From Limnochorda pilosa (GTDB lineage Bacteria; Bacillota; Limnochordia; Limnochordales; Limnochordaceae), in the NCBI RefSeq assembly GCF_001544015.1, contig NZ_AP014924.1, positions 1,054,001 to 1,118,000 on the forward strand: 64,000 nt of DNA, in the 5' to 3' direction. Every line of letters begins with the position of its first letter. Positions within the stretch are counted from its first letter, which is position 1. Of this stretch, positions 34,523 through 42,912 are shown piece after piece. Position numbers and translations under genes: made by a program. Below the pieces are notes generated by a model. It was not told where the DNA came from and did no database searches. It worked only from the letters and a program-made list of their open reading frames with translations.

Positions 34523-35956
34523 ATGGGGTCTTCCCTGCGACGGTTCAGCTACGACAAGAAGGCGTCGTCCCTGCGGGGGCTGATTCTGGGCCTGGTCGCC
34601 CTGCTTGGTGTCGACGCGATCGTGATCGCAGGGCTCGCGCTCATCGTGCCGGGGCCCTGGAAGATGGTCGTGGTCGGGGGCGGTCTCGCTCTGTCGGGGT
34701 GGGGGTACCTCTTGCTGACGGGCGTCCTGCGGACCCACCACACCCTGGACGAGGGGTCCCTTCGGTTGGCGTACGGCCGGTTTCGGCTCGTGGTCCCGTT
34801 GGGAACCATCGCCGGGGCCAGGCACCAGACGTCCGACGCACCGGGAGACGGAGCGACCCGGGTAGGTCGCCTTTCCGGGCCCACCCTGGAACCGGTGTAC
34901 CGGCCCGAGGACGATGCCCTCTACATCCTTCCCGACCGCCACAGGCTCGTCGCCGTCGACCTCTCCCAGACCCTCCGGTGCCGTATCCCGAAGCAAGGGC
35001 CTGTGGAGTTCACGAGGATCGTCCTTAGCCTCGACGAGCCGGAGAGCTTCCTGGCGGCACTGGAAGGGCTGGGCGTCCCGGTGGAAGCGGCGGCGGGGAG
35101 TGGAGGACGGCGCCGTCGGCTGGCCGGGGCTCCTCGTAGCCAGGCGCCGGTGCAGGCGCTGGATGCACTCGCCGGTGCTCCGGCTGCCCTTGAGGTGCAT
35201 CGGCTCGTGAAGCGCTACGGCGACGACGCCGCCGTGCGCGGCTTGAGCCTGGTCCTCAGAAGCGGCGAGGTCCTGGCCTTCTTGGGCAGCAATGGGGCGG
35301 GCAAGACCACGACCCTCAGGATGATTGCGGGCCTCCTTCGACCGACCTCGGGGCGTGTGCGGGTGCTGGGCCGGGACGTTTGGGACCGGGGTCGTGAGGT
35401 CCGCCGGCTGCTGGGATACGTTCCGGACGTGCCGTTCCTCCACGAATGGCTCACGGCGCGTGAGTTCCTGTGGCTGGTGGCCGGTCTGTACGGCCTCCCG
35501 AGAACGGCGGCGCGCCAGCAGGCCGAGGCTTTGCTGGAGAGGCTCAGCATGGAATCCTACGCGGACCAGCTCATCCGCACGTTCTCGCTTGGCATGAAAC
35601 GCAAGACGGCGCTCGCCGCCGCCCTCATGCACCACCCGAAGGTCCTGCTGCTCGACGAGGTGACCAACGGCCTGGACCCCCGGGCCGCCCGGGAGGTCAG
35701 GGACTTGGTCGCACAGCTCGCTCGCGAAGGGACTGCTGTGCTTCTCGCAACCCATCATCTCGACGTCGCCGAAGGGCTGGCGCACCGCATTGCGATCATC
35801 GATGGTGGGTCCCTGTGCGCGATGGGATCGATGGACGAGCTACGCCAGTCCGGCCAAGGGCCAGACACGAGCCTGGAGGAGATCTTCCTGGCCCTGACCA
35901 CGGCCCGGGGCGGGGCCGGTACGGGACCTCGCGCGGAGGAGGTGCCCTCACGGTGA
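34523..35956 (+). CDS. PH-like membrane domain fused to ABC ATPase (exporter)
   Basis: A 477-residue fusion. Residues 1-70 contain two membrane helices (LILGLVALLGVDAIVIAGLAL, MVVVGGGLALSGWGYLLLTG). Residues 72-185 resemble a bacterial PH domain (HTLDEGSLRLAYGRFRLVVPL, ALYILPDRHRLVAVDL). An ABC ATPase starts near 222, with Walker A GSNGAGKTT at 255-263, signature FSLGMKRKTALAAAL, Walker B VLLLDEVTNGLDP (DEV instead of DEP) and switch ATHHLDVAE. Tethering an ATPase to a membrane PH-like module is unusual. It is preceded by a BlaI operator and followed by an overlapping permease gene. Confidence 0.8.
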   Translation: MGSSLRRFSYDKKASSLRGLILGLVALLGVDAIVIAGLALIVPGPWKMVVVGGGLALSGWGYLLLTGVLRTHHTLDEGSLRLAYGRFRLVVPLGTIAGARHQTSDAPGDGATRVGRLSGPTLEPVYRPEDDALYILPDRHRLVAVDLSQTLRCRIPKQGPVEFTRIVLSLDEPESFLAALEGLGVPVEAAAGSGGRRRRLAGAPRSQAPVQALDALAGAPAALEVHRLVKRYGDDAAVRGLSLVLRSGEVLAFLGSNGAGKTTTLRMIAGLLRPTSGRVRVLGRDVWDRGREVRRLLGYVPDVPFLHEWLTAREFLWLVAGLYGLPRTAARQQAEALLERLSMESYADQLIRTFSLGMKRKTALAAALMHHPKVLLLDEVTNGLDPRAAREVRDLVAQLAREGTAVLLATHHLDVAEGLAHRIAIIDGGSLCAMGSMDELRQSGQGPDTSLEEIFLALTTARGGAGTGPRAEEVPSR

Positions 35957-37461
35957 TGGATGCCACGGCCTGGCGGGTGCTTGCGGGTATGGAGCTGCGG
36001 GCGCGGTGGAACCGTTCGTGGCGGTTCTCCCCGTTCCGTTCGGGGGTGTGGGTCCTGCTGGCCGAGGTGGGTCTGCTGGCGGTCCTCCTCTGGAAGGGTA
36101 AGACCATCACCTTGCCGTATGCGGATCTCTCTCCCTTCTCCTTCGTGGTGGTTCAGGCCGCGCTATGGGGCATGGCCAGGGATTTCCTGCGCGAACGCGA
36201 GGAGCTCTTCGCTCGGCCGCACTCGGCCCTGGTGCACCTGTCCCCGGCGCAGCCTGCGTCGGTGATCGTGGGCCAGACTCTGGCCGACATCCCGGAGAAG
36301 ATGTGGGAGCAGCTGTTGGCAACCGTCGCGGTGGTGATGCTCTTCCCGGTGGAGGGTGGCCCGTGGCAGGCGGGTCTGCTCTGGGCCGTCGGCGTGACCG
36401 CCGGCAGCCTGGGTGGGCTCAGCGGCCTGATGGCGGTGATTCTCTGGACACGCTGGGCACCCCGAGTCGTGGCTGCTGCCACGGTTGTAGTGGCGGGCTC
36501 CGTGGTGGGTGCCGGGGTCTACGCAGCCTACCTCGCCGCGTCCGGGTTTCCGGATGCGTCCGTGCTGGCCGCGCTGAGGCGCCCGCAGGGGTGGCTACCC
36601 GCCACCCTGGTGGCCGTGTTGGCTCCGGGCTCCCTTCTGGCCGGGGGCCTGCTGCTCCATCCTGGCTGGATCGGACGTCTGCTGAGCGACACCTGGCTGT
36701 CGTCCCGAGAGGCGATGGCCCGTGACGGCCGGCGGAGGCGTCCGCGATGGCCGTCGCCGCTTCGGGGCGCCGTAGGAGCCATCCACGCCTCGGGGTGGCT
36801 CCAGGTAGCCCGGAACCCATTCAGCCTCATGCGCCTGGGTTTCTGGATCATCGGGCTCCTGGCCCTTGTGCGTTTCATGCCCGGGCTGGCCCACGCCTTG
36901 CCACTGGGCCGCGAACTCCTGGGCACCAGCCTCGGGGTGGGGTTGGCCTTCGTGGTGGGTGGTGAGGTGGCTGCAGCGGTCTTCGATGCGGACGGTCCAA
37001 CGGCTGCCTGGTATCGCGTCGCAGGCGCGCGCCCCGCCGGCATCCTGTGGGGCAAGCTGTGGGTGGCGGCTCCGCTCGCGGCCACGGCGGCCTTGAATGC
37101 GTGGGTCGTCGTCTCGGTCGCGGGAGCGGGGGCCGAAGAACAGCTTCGGGCAGCCATGACCGCCGGCGGTCTCGGTCTGGGCACGACGCTGGTCATGGTG
37201 GGCGTTGCCGCGGCGGGAGCGAGGTTCACCGGGGGCCAGGAAGATACGGAGGATGATCTGATGTCTGCCGCCCTTGAACAGGTCCCCCGGTCCGCCACGT
37301 CCTGGCTGGCGCTCCTGGCCGGCGTCGCCTATGCGGTTCTCGGGTCGTGGTGCCTCGCGAGCCGCGGCTCCGACAAGATGCTCGCCACTACGGCTCTCCT
37401 CTTTCTCCCGGTGGTCGCCGTGGGCTTGGGCGGGATGGTGCTGCGAAGGAAGCTCCCGTAG
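35953..37461 (+). CDS. ABC exporter permease, large
   Basis: A 502-residue membrane protein with ten or more hydrophobic segments. It begins with an amphipathic region (WRVLAGMELRARWNRSWRFSP), then a helix GVWVLLAEVGLLAVLLW; helices near the end include LLGTSLGVGLAFVVGGEVAAAVF and LATTALLFLPVVAVGLGGMVL. The internal FDADGPTAAWYRVAGARPAGILWGK resembles the coupling region of ABC-2 permeases. GTG 35953 overlaps the ATPase stop (GTGA) after GGAGGAGG. It should form the pore for the PH-fused ATPase; cell-envelope defence is suggested by BlaI control. Confidence 0.8.
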   Translation: MMDATAWRVLAGMELRARWNRSWRFSPFRSGVWVLLAEVGLLAVLLWKGKTITLPYADLSPFSFVVVQAALWGMARDFLREREELFARPHSALVHLSPAQPASVIVGQTLADIPEKMWEQLLATVAVVMLFPVEGGPWQAGLLWAVGVTAGSLGGLSGLMAVILWTRWAPRVVAAATVVVAGSVVGAGVYAAYLAASGFPDASVLAALRRPQGWLPATLVAVLAPGSLLAGGLLLHPGWIGRLLSDTWLSSREAMARDGRRRRPRWPSPLRGAVGAIHASGWLQVARNPFSLMRLGFWIIGLLALVRFMPGLAHALPLGRELLGTSLGVGLAFVVGGEVAAAVFDADGPTAAWYRVAGARPAGILWGKLWVAAPLAATAALNAWVVVSVAGAGAEEQLRAAMTAGGLGLGTTLVMVGVAAAGARFTGGQEDTEDDLMSAALEQVPRSATSWLALLAGVAYAVLGSWCLASRGSDKMLATTALLFLPVVAVGLGGMVLRRKLP

Positions 37462-37576
37462 GAGCGCGGGGCTGGTGCGGCCCGCGAGGTGGTCAAGCTG
37501 GCACGCCGGCCCATCGTGCGATAGAATCGAGTCAGGGCGAAGTTCGAAGTCTCTGAATCCAAGGGCGGGGTCGCGT

Positions 37577-38572
37577 ATGCTGCAGGGGATCGCCGTCCTC
37601 GACACGGGCGGCGCGATCACTCGCCAGGTGCGGTTGCTGAAAGCTCATCCCACCACCTTCGTAACCCTCCATCCGCCGGCACGCACCTACCGCTTCTTCC
37701 TCCACCACGCCCAGCTGCCGCGCTTGGCCCGGAGGCTCTCCCCGGTCCTGGGACGGGTGACCTTCCTTGGAACCGGGGAGTACCATCACCTGACGGCCGC
37801 GTTGCTGCACGCCGTTGCGTCCGCTGCGGAGGTGCGTCCCGCTGCGGTCGCCCGTGCGGCCTTCGGAGCCTATGGAACCTCAGCTGCGGAGAGCGCCCGT
37901 CCTCCAGGCATGGGGCTGGTGGTGCTCGACGCCCACCCCGAGTGGAGCATCGCTCCGGCGGGGTACGTCCACTGCGGGTCCTGGCTGCCCCACGTGCTCT
38001 CCCAGCCCTGGCTCCGGGCGGTGGCCCTGGTGGGGGTGGGAGCCCTTGAGACCCAAGGGATGCTGGACCCCAGGGTCCTTTTCGGGGTACAGACGGCGGT
38101 GCGTTCGGGGCGGTTGAGCGTCCATCCTGCCCGCCGGTCCACCGCCCGGGCGATCGCGCAGGCCTTTGGTCCGGTCGACGTCCCGGCCTCGTTGGAGGAT
38201 GGGGTGGACGCCGTTGTGGCCGATGTCCTCACCTTCCTGGGGCCTGGGCCCGCCTACCTTTCCATCGACAAGGACGTGGTTGCGCCCGAGGAGCTCCCGA
38301 ACGCCTGGGGCGGCGGCGAGCTCAGCGTGGGGGAGACCTTGCGACTCGTCGAAGGTCTCCTGGCAGGAGGGCTCGAGCCTGCAGGGGCCGACGTGTGCGG
38401 CGAGTGGGAGCCCAGCTTCGGCTTCGCCGGCCGCACGGATCCCGTGCTCCTGAGGCACGAGGCGTTCAACCTGCGCCTGCTGGAGCGGCTGCTGCCAGGG
38501 CGGGCGGCGCCGCGGGCAGGGGGCAGGCGTCACGCGGGGGCCGAGGAGACAGAGCGGACCCTGTCCCGGTGA
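37577..38572 (+). CDS. Ureohydrolase (arginase/agmatinase)-fold protein with divergent metal motifs
   Basis: A 331-residue protein with the arginase-family layout: GTGEYHHL at 65-72 in place of GGDHS, DAHPEW at 118-123 in place of DAHxD, and SIDKDVVAPEELPNAWGGGE from 229 in place of SxDxDxxDP with the downstream G-G-E/L. The Asp-His and Asp-x-Asp pairs persist, so a metal cluster can form, but the changes around it point away from arginine or agmatine. The C-terminal 25 residues are low-complexity. It stands alone between the BlaI-controlled exporter and a toxin-antitoxin pair. Confidence 0.72.
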   Translation: MLQGIAVLDTGGAITRQVRLLKAHPTTFVTLHPPARTYRFFLHHAQLPRLARRLSPVLGRVTFLGTGEYHHLTAALLHAVASAAEVRPAAVARAAFGAYGTSAAESARPPGMGLVVLDAHPEWSIAPAGYVHCGSWLPHVLSQPWLRAVALVGVGALETQGMLDPRVLFGVQTAVRSGRLSVHPARRSTARAIAQAFGPVDVPASLEDGVDAVVADVLTFLGPGPAYLSIDKDVVAPEELPNAWGGGELSVGETLRLVEGLLAGGLEPAGADVCGEWEPSFGFAGRTDPVLLRHEAFNLRLLERLLPGRAAPRAGGRRHAGAEETERTLSR

Positions 38573-38767
38573 AAGCCTGCGGCCGCACGCCGAGCAAGCA
38601 TGGAAGCCTTCCCCGCTACTGAGGGGGCTGGCAAGCCATGCGGTGCGCCAGCGGATGGGGCACGACGCGCCTGGCGTTGCCACGGCGAGGTGGGGCTGGT
38701 ATCCTGGTGGCATGGAGCCAACGGGGTGTTGGTGCGCCATCGGAGCGGGTTTTCGGAGGGTGTTCAG

Positions 38768-39157
38768 GTGAGACGTGACATGGGCGAAGGCGCCTTCCAG
38801 GAGTATGTCTCCGGCTGGAAGCGGCGTCTGGAGGCTCGAGAAGCGGCTCGCCGCGAGCGTACCAGGGTGGCCTGGGCCGAGGCGCGCCGTCTCGCGTCGA
38901 TCCTGAAGCGCGACTTCGGGGCCACCGAGGTCCAGGTGTTCGGATCCCTGGCGCTGGACGCGAAAGGGGTCAAGCGCTTCCGCGAAGACTCGGACATCGA
39001 CCTCGCCGTCCGCGGAGTTCGGCCGGACCAGTTCTTTCAGGCAACCGGACGTCTACTGAGCGAGTCCGCCTTTTCGGTGGATCTGGTGGACATGGACGAC
39101 TGTGCGCCGGAGTGGCGGGCACGGATCGCCAGGGAAGGGGTGACCCTGGATGCGTGA
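38768..39157 (+). CDS. MntA-like nucleotidyltransferase antitoxin
   Basis: A 129-residue minimal nucleotidyltransferase. VQVFGSLAL (FGS at 58-60) and EDSDIDLAVRG (Asp76, Asp78) form the GSx10DxD catalytic motif; the third acidic residue lies in VDLVDMDD. The N-terminal 45 residues are a charged helix. GTG 38768 follows GGAGGG. It overlaps the HEPN gene by 8 bp. In characterised MntA/HepT pairs the antitoxin AMPylates the HEPN ribonuclease. Confidence 0.82.
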   Translation: MRRDMGEGAFQEYVSGWKRRLEAREAARRERTRVAWAEARRLASILKRDFGATEVQVFGSLALDAKGVKRFREDSDIDLAVRGVRPDQFFQATGRLLSESAFSVDLVDMDDCAPEWRARIAREGVTLDA

Positions 39158-39659
39158 AGCTGCAGCTCTCAGACGGCTCGCTTCCGAGATTGCGACGGCT
39201 CTGGGAGAAGTTGAGACCATCACCCAGGAAGGGGAGGAATTGGCCGCGTCCCTCCCCGCCATGGAGACTCCGAAGCGCCCAACGCTCCGTGCACTCGGAA
39301 GCGTGCTGCATGACTTCTATACTGCCGTGGAGGATGTGTTCGAACTCATCGCCGCCGATCTGGACGGGGGAGTTCCGACGACCTCCGACTGGCATCGCCG
39401 CTTGTTGAGGAGCATGGAGGAACCCGTGAAGGAAGTGCGCCCCAGGGTGATCTCGCCGGAGTTGGGGGTCCAACTGAGGGACTACCTTGGCTTTCGTCAT
39501 GTGTTCCGGAACGTCTACGGGCATCGTCTCGAATGGACGAGAATGATGCCGTTGGTGGAGGGCCTTCCCGCGCTGAGCATCAGGTTCAGGGCGGAGGCCG
39601 AGGAGTTCTGCCGCCACCTGGAAGCCCTGGCCGACCGACTCGAGGGAGAGACGCCCTAA
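39150..39659 (+). CDS. HepT-like HEPN ribonuclease toxin
   Basis: A 169-residue all-helical protein. The HEPN motif Rx4H is visible as RNVYGH at residues 120-125, preceded by RDYLGFRHVF, which is the usual helix before the active site. VLHDFYTAVEDVFELIAADL matches the central HEPN helix. Its start lies inside the MntA gene, so synthesis is coupled. Predicted RNase toxin neutralised by the upstream nucleotidyltransferase. Confidence 0.8.
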   Translation: MREAAALRRLASEIATALGEVETITQEGEELAASLPAMETPKRPTLRALGSVLHDFYTAVEDVFELIAADLDGGVPTTSDWHRRLLRSMEEPVKEVRPRVISPELGVQLRDYLGFRHVFRNVYGHRLEWTRMMPLVEGLPALSIRFRAEAEEFCRHLEALADRLEGETP

Positions 39660-39822
39660 GCACGTGTCCTTGAAGTGCAGCCCGAACGGCCAATGGGCTC
39701 AGTCATCCGAGACCTCCGCCGCACCCTCGCCGGCGCCTCGCACGCGGCCCGGGAACTCCTGCTCCAGGCCGGATGAGCGGTGGGCCCATCTCGATTCCCG
39801 TGACCGGAGTGGTCGGTGGCCG

Positions 39823-40110
39823 TCAATCCGAGTGGTTGCCTGCCAGGATGTCCAGCAGCACCTTGACGGCGACGCCTCGCTGGGCGGGGTGCCGCATGGA
39901 AATCTCGGGATGGATCTCATATCGGTTTCGGCGCCCCACTCGATGGCGGGTGATGTATCCCTCTGCCTCCAGATCGTCCAAGAGGCGTTGTGCAGAGCGC
40001 TCCGTGATCCCCACGATCTCGCTGATCTCACGGGTGGTGATCATGCGGTTTTCCGCAACACACAACAACACCTGTGCATGGTTTGTCAAGAAGGTCCAGG
40101 ATCCAGTCAA
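39823..40110 (-). CDS. Small winged-helix transcriptional regulator (probable SbtA operon regulator)
   Basis: A 95-residue single-domain regulator: TNHAQVLLCVAENRMITTRE, then ISEIVGITERSAQRLLDDLE (recognition helix), then EGYITRHRVGRRNRYEI (wing). It looks like an ArsR/MarR-type wHTH without an effector domain. TTG at 40110 follows GGGAGGGGAG. It lies 64 bp downstream of the bicarbonate transporter on the same strand, so the two are likely co-transcribed. It may bind the 9-bp inverted repeat upstream of the transporter. Confidence 0.78.
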   Translation of the reverse strand: MTGSWTFLTNHAQVLLCVAENRMITTREISEIVGITERSAQRLLDDLEAEGYITRHRVGRRNRYEIHPEISMRHPAQRGVAVKVLLDILAGNHSD

Positions 40111-40174
40111 CCCTTTCTCCCCTCCCAGTCCACTCGATCCGCGCGTGTACCTGGAGGTCTCCTCCTTCCGGCCA

Positions 40175-41224
40175 TCAGAACAGGTCCGTCAGAAAGCGAG
40201 ACAGGTGGTAGTAGAGAGGGATCCCGACGATCACGTTGAACGGGAACGTGATTCCCAGTGACATCGTCAGGTACAGCGAAGGATTCGCCTCCGGCAACGC
40301 CATCCTCATCGCGGCGGGTACGGCAATGTAGGACGCACTCCCCGAAAGGACGGCCAGCAACGTGGTTCCACCAAGCGTCAGATCGAGGAGCGCGCCGGCG
40401 ATTGCTCCCGCCAAGCCTCCAAACACCGGCATCAGCACCCCGAACAGGGAGAGCGGCACCCCGAGTCTACGGAATTCCCCCAGACCACGACCGGCAACCA
40501 GTCCCATCTCCAGGAGAAAGAAGGTGAGAACCCCCTTGAACGGATCGACCAAGACGGGCTTCACGATCGAGAGGCCTCTATCTCCGGTAGCGAAGCCGAT
40601 GAGGAGGCTCCCAGTGAGAAGTACGATACTGCTGTTCAGAAACACTTCCCGCACAAGGGCTTGGTTCAATCCCAGCCCCGGCCAGAACCCCTTGCCCGCA
40701 ACCTCTGATGAGAAGCGCCATGAGTGGGCCGATGTTGCGGCGACGTGCGGTTGGGGCAAGCGCCCATATCGGCGGGCGAGAAAGATGCCAGAGGCGATGG
40801 CGGGCGATTCCATCACGGCCATGAGTGCAACCATGAACGGTTCATAGGGGACCCCCATGCCACTCAAGAACGCCGTGGCCGTGACGAACGTGACAGCACT
40901 GATTGAACCATACTGCGCGGCGATGGCGGCTGCGTTGGTCGCATCGGTTATGTTCCTCAGGATGATGAAGGCAATGACGGGGAACAGGAGGCCGAATCCG
41001 GCACCAACCGTACCGGCAGACAGTACTTTGGGAGTGATTCCCGATCGAGCCAAGTTGACGCCGCCCTCGAACCCGATCGCAATAAGGAGATAGAGCAGCA
41101 GGCCTCTTGCCACGTCCCTCGGGAATTCAAGATCCGATCTGACGATGCTCGCCAGGACTCCCAAGAAGAAGAACAAGATGAGCGGGCTCAGCAAGTTCTC
41201 GTGAACAGTCGAAAGCAGTTGCAC
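40175..41224 (-). CDS. sbtA: SbtA-like sodium-dependent bicarbonate transporter
   Basis: A 349-residue membrane protein with about ten helices. SbtA features are SPLILFFFLGVLASIVRSDLE, LLLYLLIAIGFEGGVNLA, the half-helix motif AAQYGSISAVTFVTA and its counterpart VLSGSASYIAVPAAMRMALP. SbtA imports bicarbonate with sodium and occurs in cyanobacteria and many other bacteria. GTG 41224 follows GAGGTG. No PII-like sbtB is seen; instead a small winged-helix regulator follows. A central loop (about 165-195) is polar. Confidence 0.88.
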   Translation of the reverse strand: MQLLSTVHENLLSPLILFFFLGVLASIVRSDLEFPRDVARGLLLYLLIAIGFEGGVNLARSGITPKVLSAGTVGAGFGLLFPVIAFIILRNITDATNAAAIAAQYGSISAVTFVTATAFLSGMGVPYEPFMVALMAVMESPAIASGIFLARRYGRLPQPHVAATSAHSWRFSSEVAGKGFWPGLGLNQALVREVFLNSSIVLLTGSLLIGFATGDRGLSIVKPVLVDPFKGVLTFFLLEMGLVAGRGLGEFRRLGVPLSLFGVLMPVFGGLAGAIAGALLDLTLGGTTLLAVLSGSASYIAVPAAMRMALPEANPSLYLTMSLGITFPFNVIVGIPLYYHLSRFLTDLF

Positions 41225-41264
41225 GGGATCACCTCGTGGCGGCTCGGGCGAAGTACGTCTCACA

Positions 41265-41290
41265 ATAACACGATATATGTGTCGTGTTAT
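41265..41290. promoter_or_regulatory. Palindromic operator upstream of sbtA
   Basis: ATAACACGA (41265-41273) and TCGTGTTAT (41282-41290) are a perfect 9-bp inverted repeat with an 8-bp AT-rich spacer, 41 bp before the transporter start. The site is strikingly AT-rich for this region and probably overlaps the promoter; the co-encoded winged-helix protein is the likely ligand. Confidence 0.75.
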
Positions 41291-41496
41291 CGGCTTCACC
41301 AATTGTACATGGCCCTCCTCCCAGAGTCAACAGGCTCAGTTGCCCCCAGGGAAATGGCATCACCTGTAGGCAGAGCCGATAGGCGCCAGCACCTAACAGA
41401 CATTGACAGTCCGGCGAGGCCGGGATGCCGGTCACAGCACTTGGGGAAGAGCATGTTCGGGGGCCCTGTAATGGAAATCGACGCGGCCAGGGTCTG

Positions 41497-41618
41497 CCTC
41501 CTCGCGAGCTCCCTTGCGAGGAGGGTGAGGAAACCTGGGCGGAGGGTGACAGGCCGGCGCCCTTCCGCAAGCGCCGGTGAGTGTGGCAGAATGGAGGTAC
41601 GGACCGTGGAGGTTGCCA
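41497..41618 (+). other. Three consecutive inverted repeats, candidate structured RNA
   Basis: The 480-bp gap between sbtA and the racemase gene has no protein gene. It contains CCTCCTCGC/GCGAGGAGG (41497-41505 with 41516-41524), CCGGCGC/GCGCCGG (41554-41560 with 41571-41577) and TGGCA/TGCCA (41584-41588 with 41614-41618), separated by purine-rich stretches (GGTGAGGAAACC, GGAGGGTGACAGG). Both main loops are 10 nt. It could be a leader or a small RNA; no known class was recognised. Confidence 0.35.
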
Positions 41619-41771
41619 GACAGATGCACCCGATGCCACCCAGGGCCCCGCTCGCGACCTGTAAGGGTCGGTGAGGCCATGGCAGACTGCGTCATCACCG
41701 GGCATGCTGCGCCGATCGTTCGCCTGCAAGGGTGGTGAGCCAAGCAGGTGATCCACCCAGGAGGTGGCCGC

Positions 41772-42899
41772 GTGTATTGCGACGCCATCTGTCTCCGCGA
41801 GGTGACCCTCCCGCTCCTCCGGCCCTTCGAGAGTTCGGCCTCCCGCACGGTGCGCCGGCGCTTCGTGCTGGTGGAGGCGATGGCGGGCGGGCTCTCCGGC
41901 TGGGGTGAGTGCGTTGCCCAGGAGGCTCCGTACTACACGGAGGAGACGGTGGAGACCGCCTGGCACATCCTCCGGGACTTCCTCGCGCCCGCTGTGCTGA
42001 ACGCGGCGGAGGTGGACCCCCGCAGCCTGCCTGCGCGGTTCCGGCTGGTGAAGGGCCACCCGATGGCCAAAACTGCCCTGGAGACCGCCTTGTGGGACCT
42101 CACCGCCCGGGCCGAGGGCGAATCGCTGGCAGGGAGGTGGGGAGCGGGCCGCCCCACCGTGCCGTCCGGAGTGAGCGTGGGGATGGCTCCCGGCCTCGAC
42201 GCCCTCTTCCGGGAGATCGACGGCTACCTGGAGCAGGGCTACCGGCGGGTCAAGGTGAAGGTCGGTCCCGGCCGGGACGTGGCCGTGGTGCGGGCGCTGC
42301 GGGAGCGCTACGGCGCCATCCCCCTCATGGTCGACGCCAACGGCGCCTACGGCTCCGAGGACCTGCCCGTCCTCCTGGAGATGGACGGCTACGACCTCAT
42401 GATGATCGAGGAGCCGCTGCGGGGCGGGGACCTCCTGGCTTACCCGAGCCTGCAGGAGCGGCTGAAGACGCCCATCTGCCTGGACGAGTCGCTGCGGGGC
42501 GCGGCCGACGTGCGGCGGGCGGCCGAGCTGGGCGCGTGCCGGGTGGTGAACCTGAAGCCCGGCCGTGTGGGCGGGCCGTCGGAGGCGCTTGAGGTGGAGG
42601 GAGTCTGTCGGGAACGGGGGCTCGACCTCTGGGTGGGCGGCATGCTCGAGTCCGGCGTGGGGCGGGCGCTCAACCTGATCCTGGCCGCCCTGCCCGGTGT
42701 GACCTTGCCGGGCGACACCTCCGCGAGCGACCGCTACTACGCCCGCGACCTGGTGACCGAGCCCGCCCGCCTCCAGCCCGACGGCACCGTGCCCGTGCCC
42801 CAGGGACCGGGCCTGGGCATCGAGGTGGACCGGGAGTACCTGGACAGGGTGAGCGGGCGCGTCGAATGGATCCGGCCCACCGGACGGCGGGAACCGTGA
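41772..42899 (+). CDS. Enolase-superfamily o-succinylbenzoate synthase / N-succinylamino acid racemase
   Basis: A 375-residue enzyme of the muconate lactonizing subgroup. The catalytic KxK is in RRVKVKVGPG, metal ligands in PLMVDANGAY, MIEEPLRG and CLDESLRG, and the second Lys in NLKPGRVGG. LRPFESSASRTVRRRFVLVE and GWGECVAQEAPYYTEETVET place it in the MenC type 2/NSAR group. GTG at 41772 is seven bases after AGGAGG; an upstream GTG adds the ribosome site itself. No other menaquinone gene is nearby, and peptide transport genes lie next, so racemase or dipeptide epimerase activity is as likely as menaquinone synthesis. Confidence 0.82.
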   Translation: MYCDAICLREVTLPLLRPFESSASRTVRRRFVLVEAMAGGLSGWGECVAQEAPYYTEETVETAWHILRDFLAPAVLNAAEVDPRSLPARFRLVKGHPMAKTALETALWDLTARAEGESLAGRWGAGRPTVPSGVSVGMAPGLDALFREIDGYLEQGYRRVKVKVGPGRDVAVVRALRERYGAIPLMVDANGAYGSEDLPVLLEMDGYDLMMIEEPLRGGDLLAYPSLQERLKTPICLDESLRGAADVRRAAELGACRVVNLKPGRVGGPSEALEVEGVCRERGLDLWVGGMLESGVGRALNLILAALPGVTLPGDTSASDRYYARDLVTEPARLQPDGTVPVPQGPGLGIEVDREYLDRVSGRVEWIRPTGRREP

Positions 42900-42912
42900 G
42901 CGCTCGCCGGGC

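Noticed and set aside
41500-41640. RNase P RNA resemblance (GAGGAAA, GGTACGG fragments)
   Set aside because: The conserved P4 strands and AGAGGAAAGTCC core are not present and the region is too short.
41772-42899. Firm naming as menC
   Set aside because: OSBS and N-succinylamino acid racemase activities cannot be separated by sequence in this subgroup and no menaquinone gene is adjacent.
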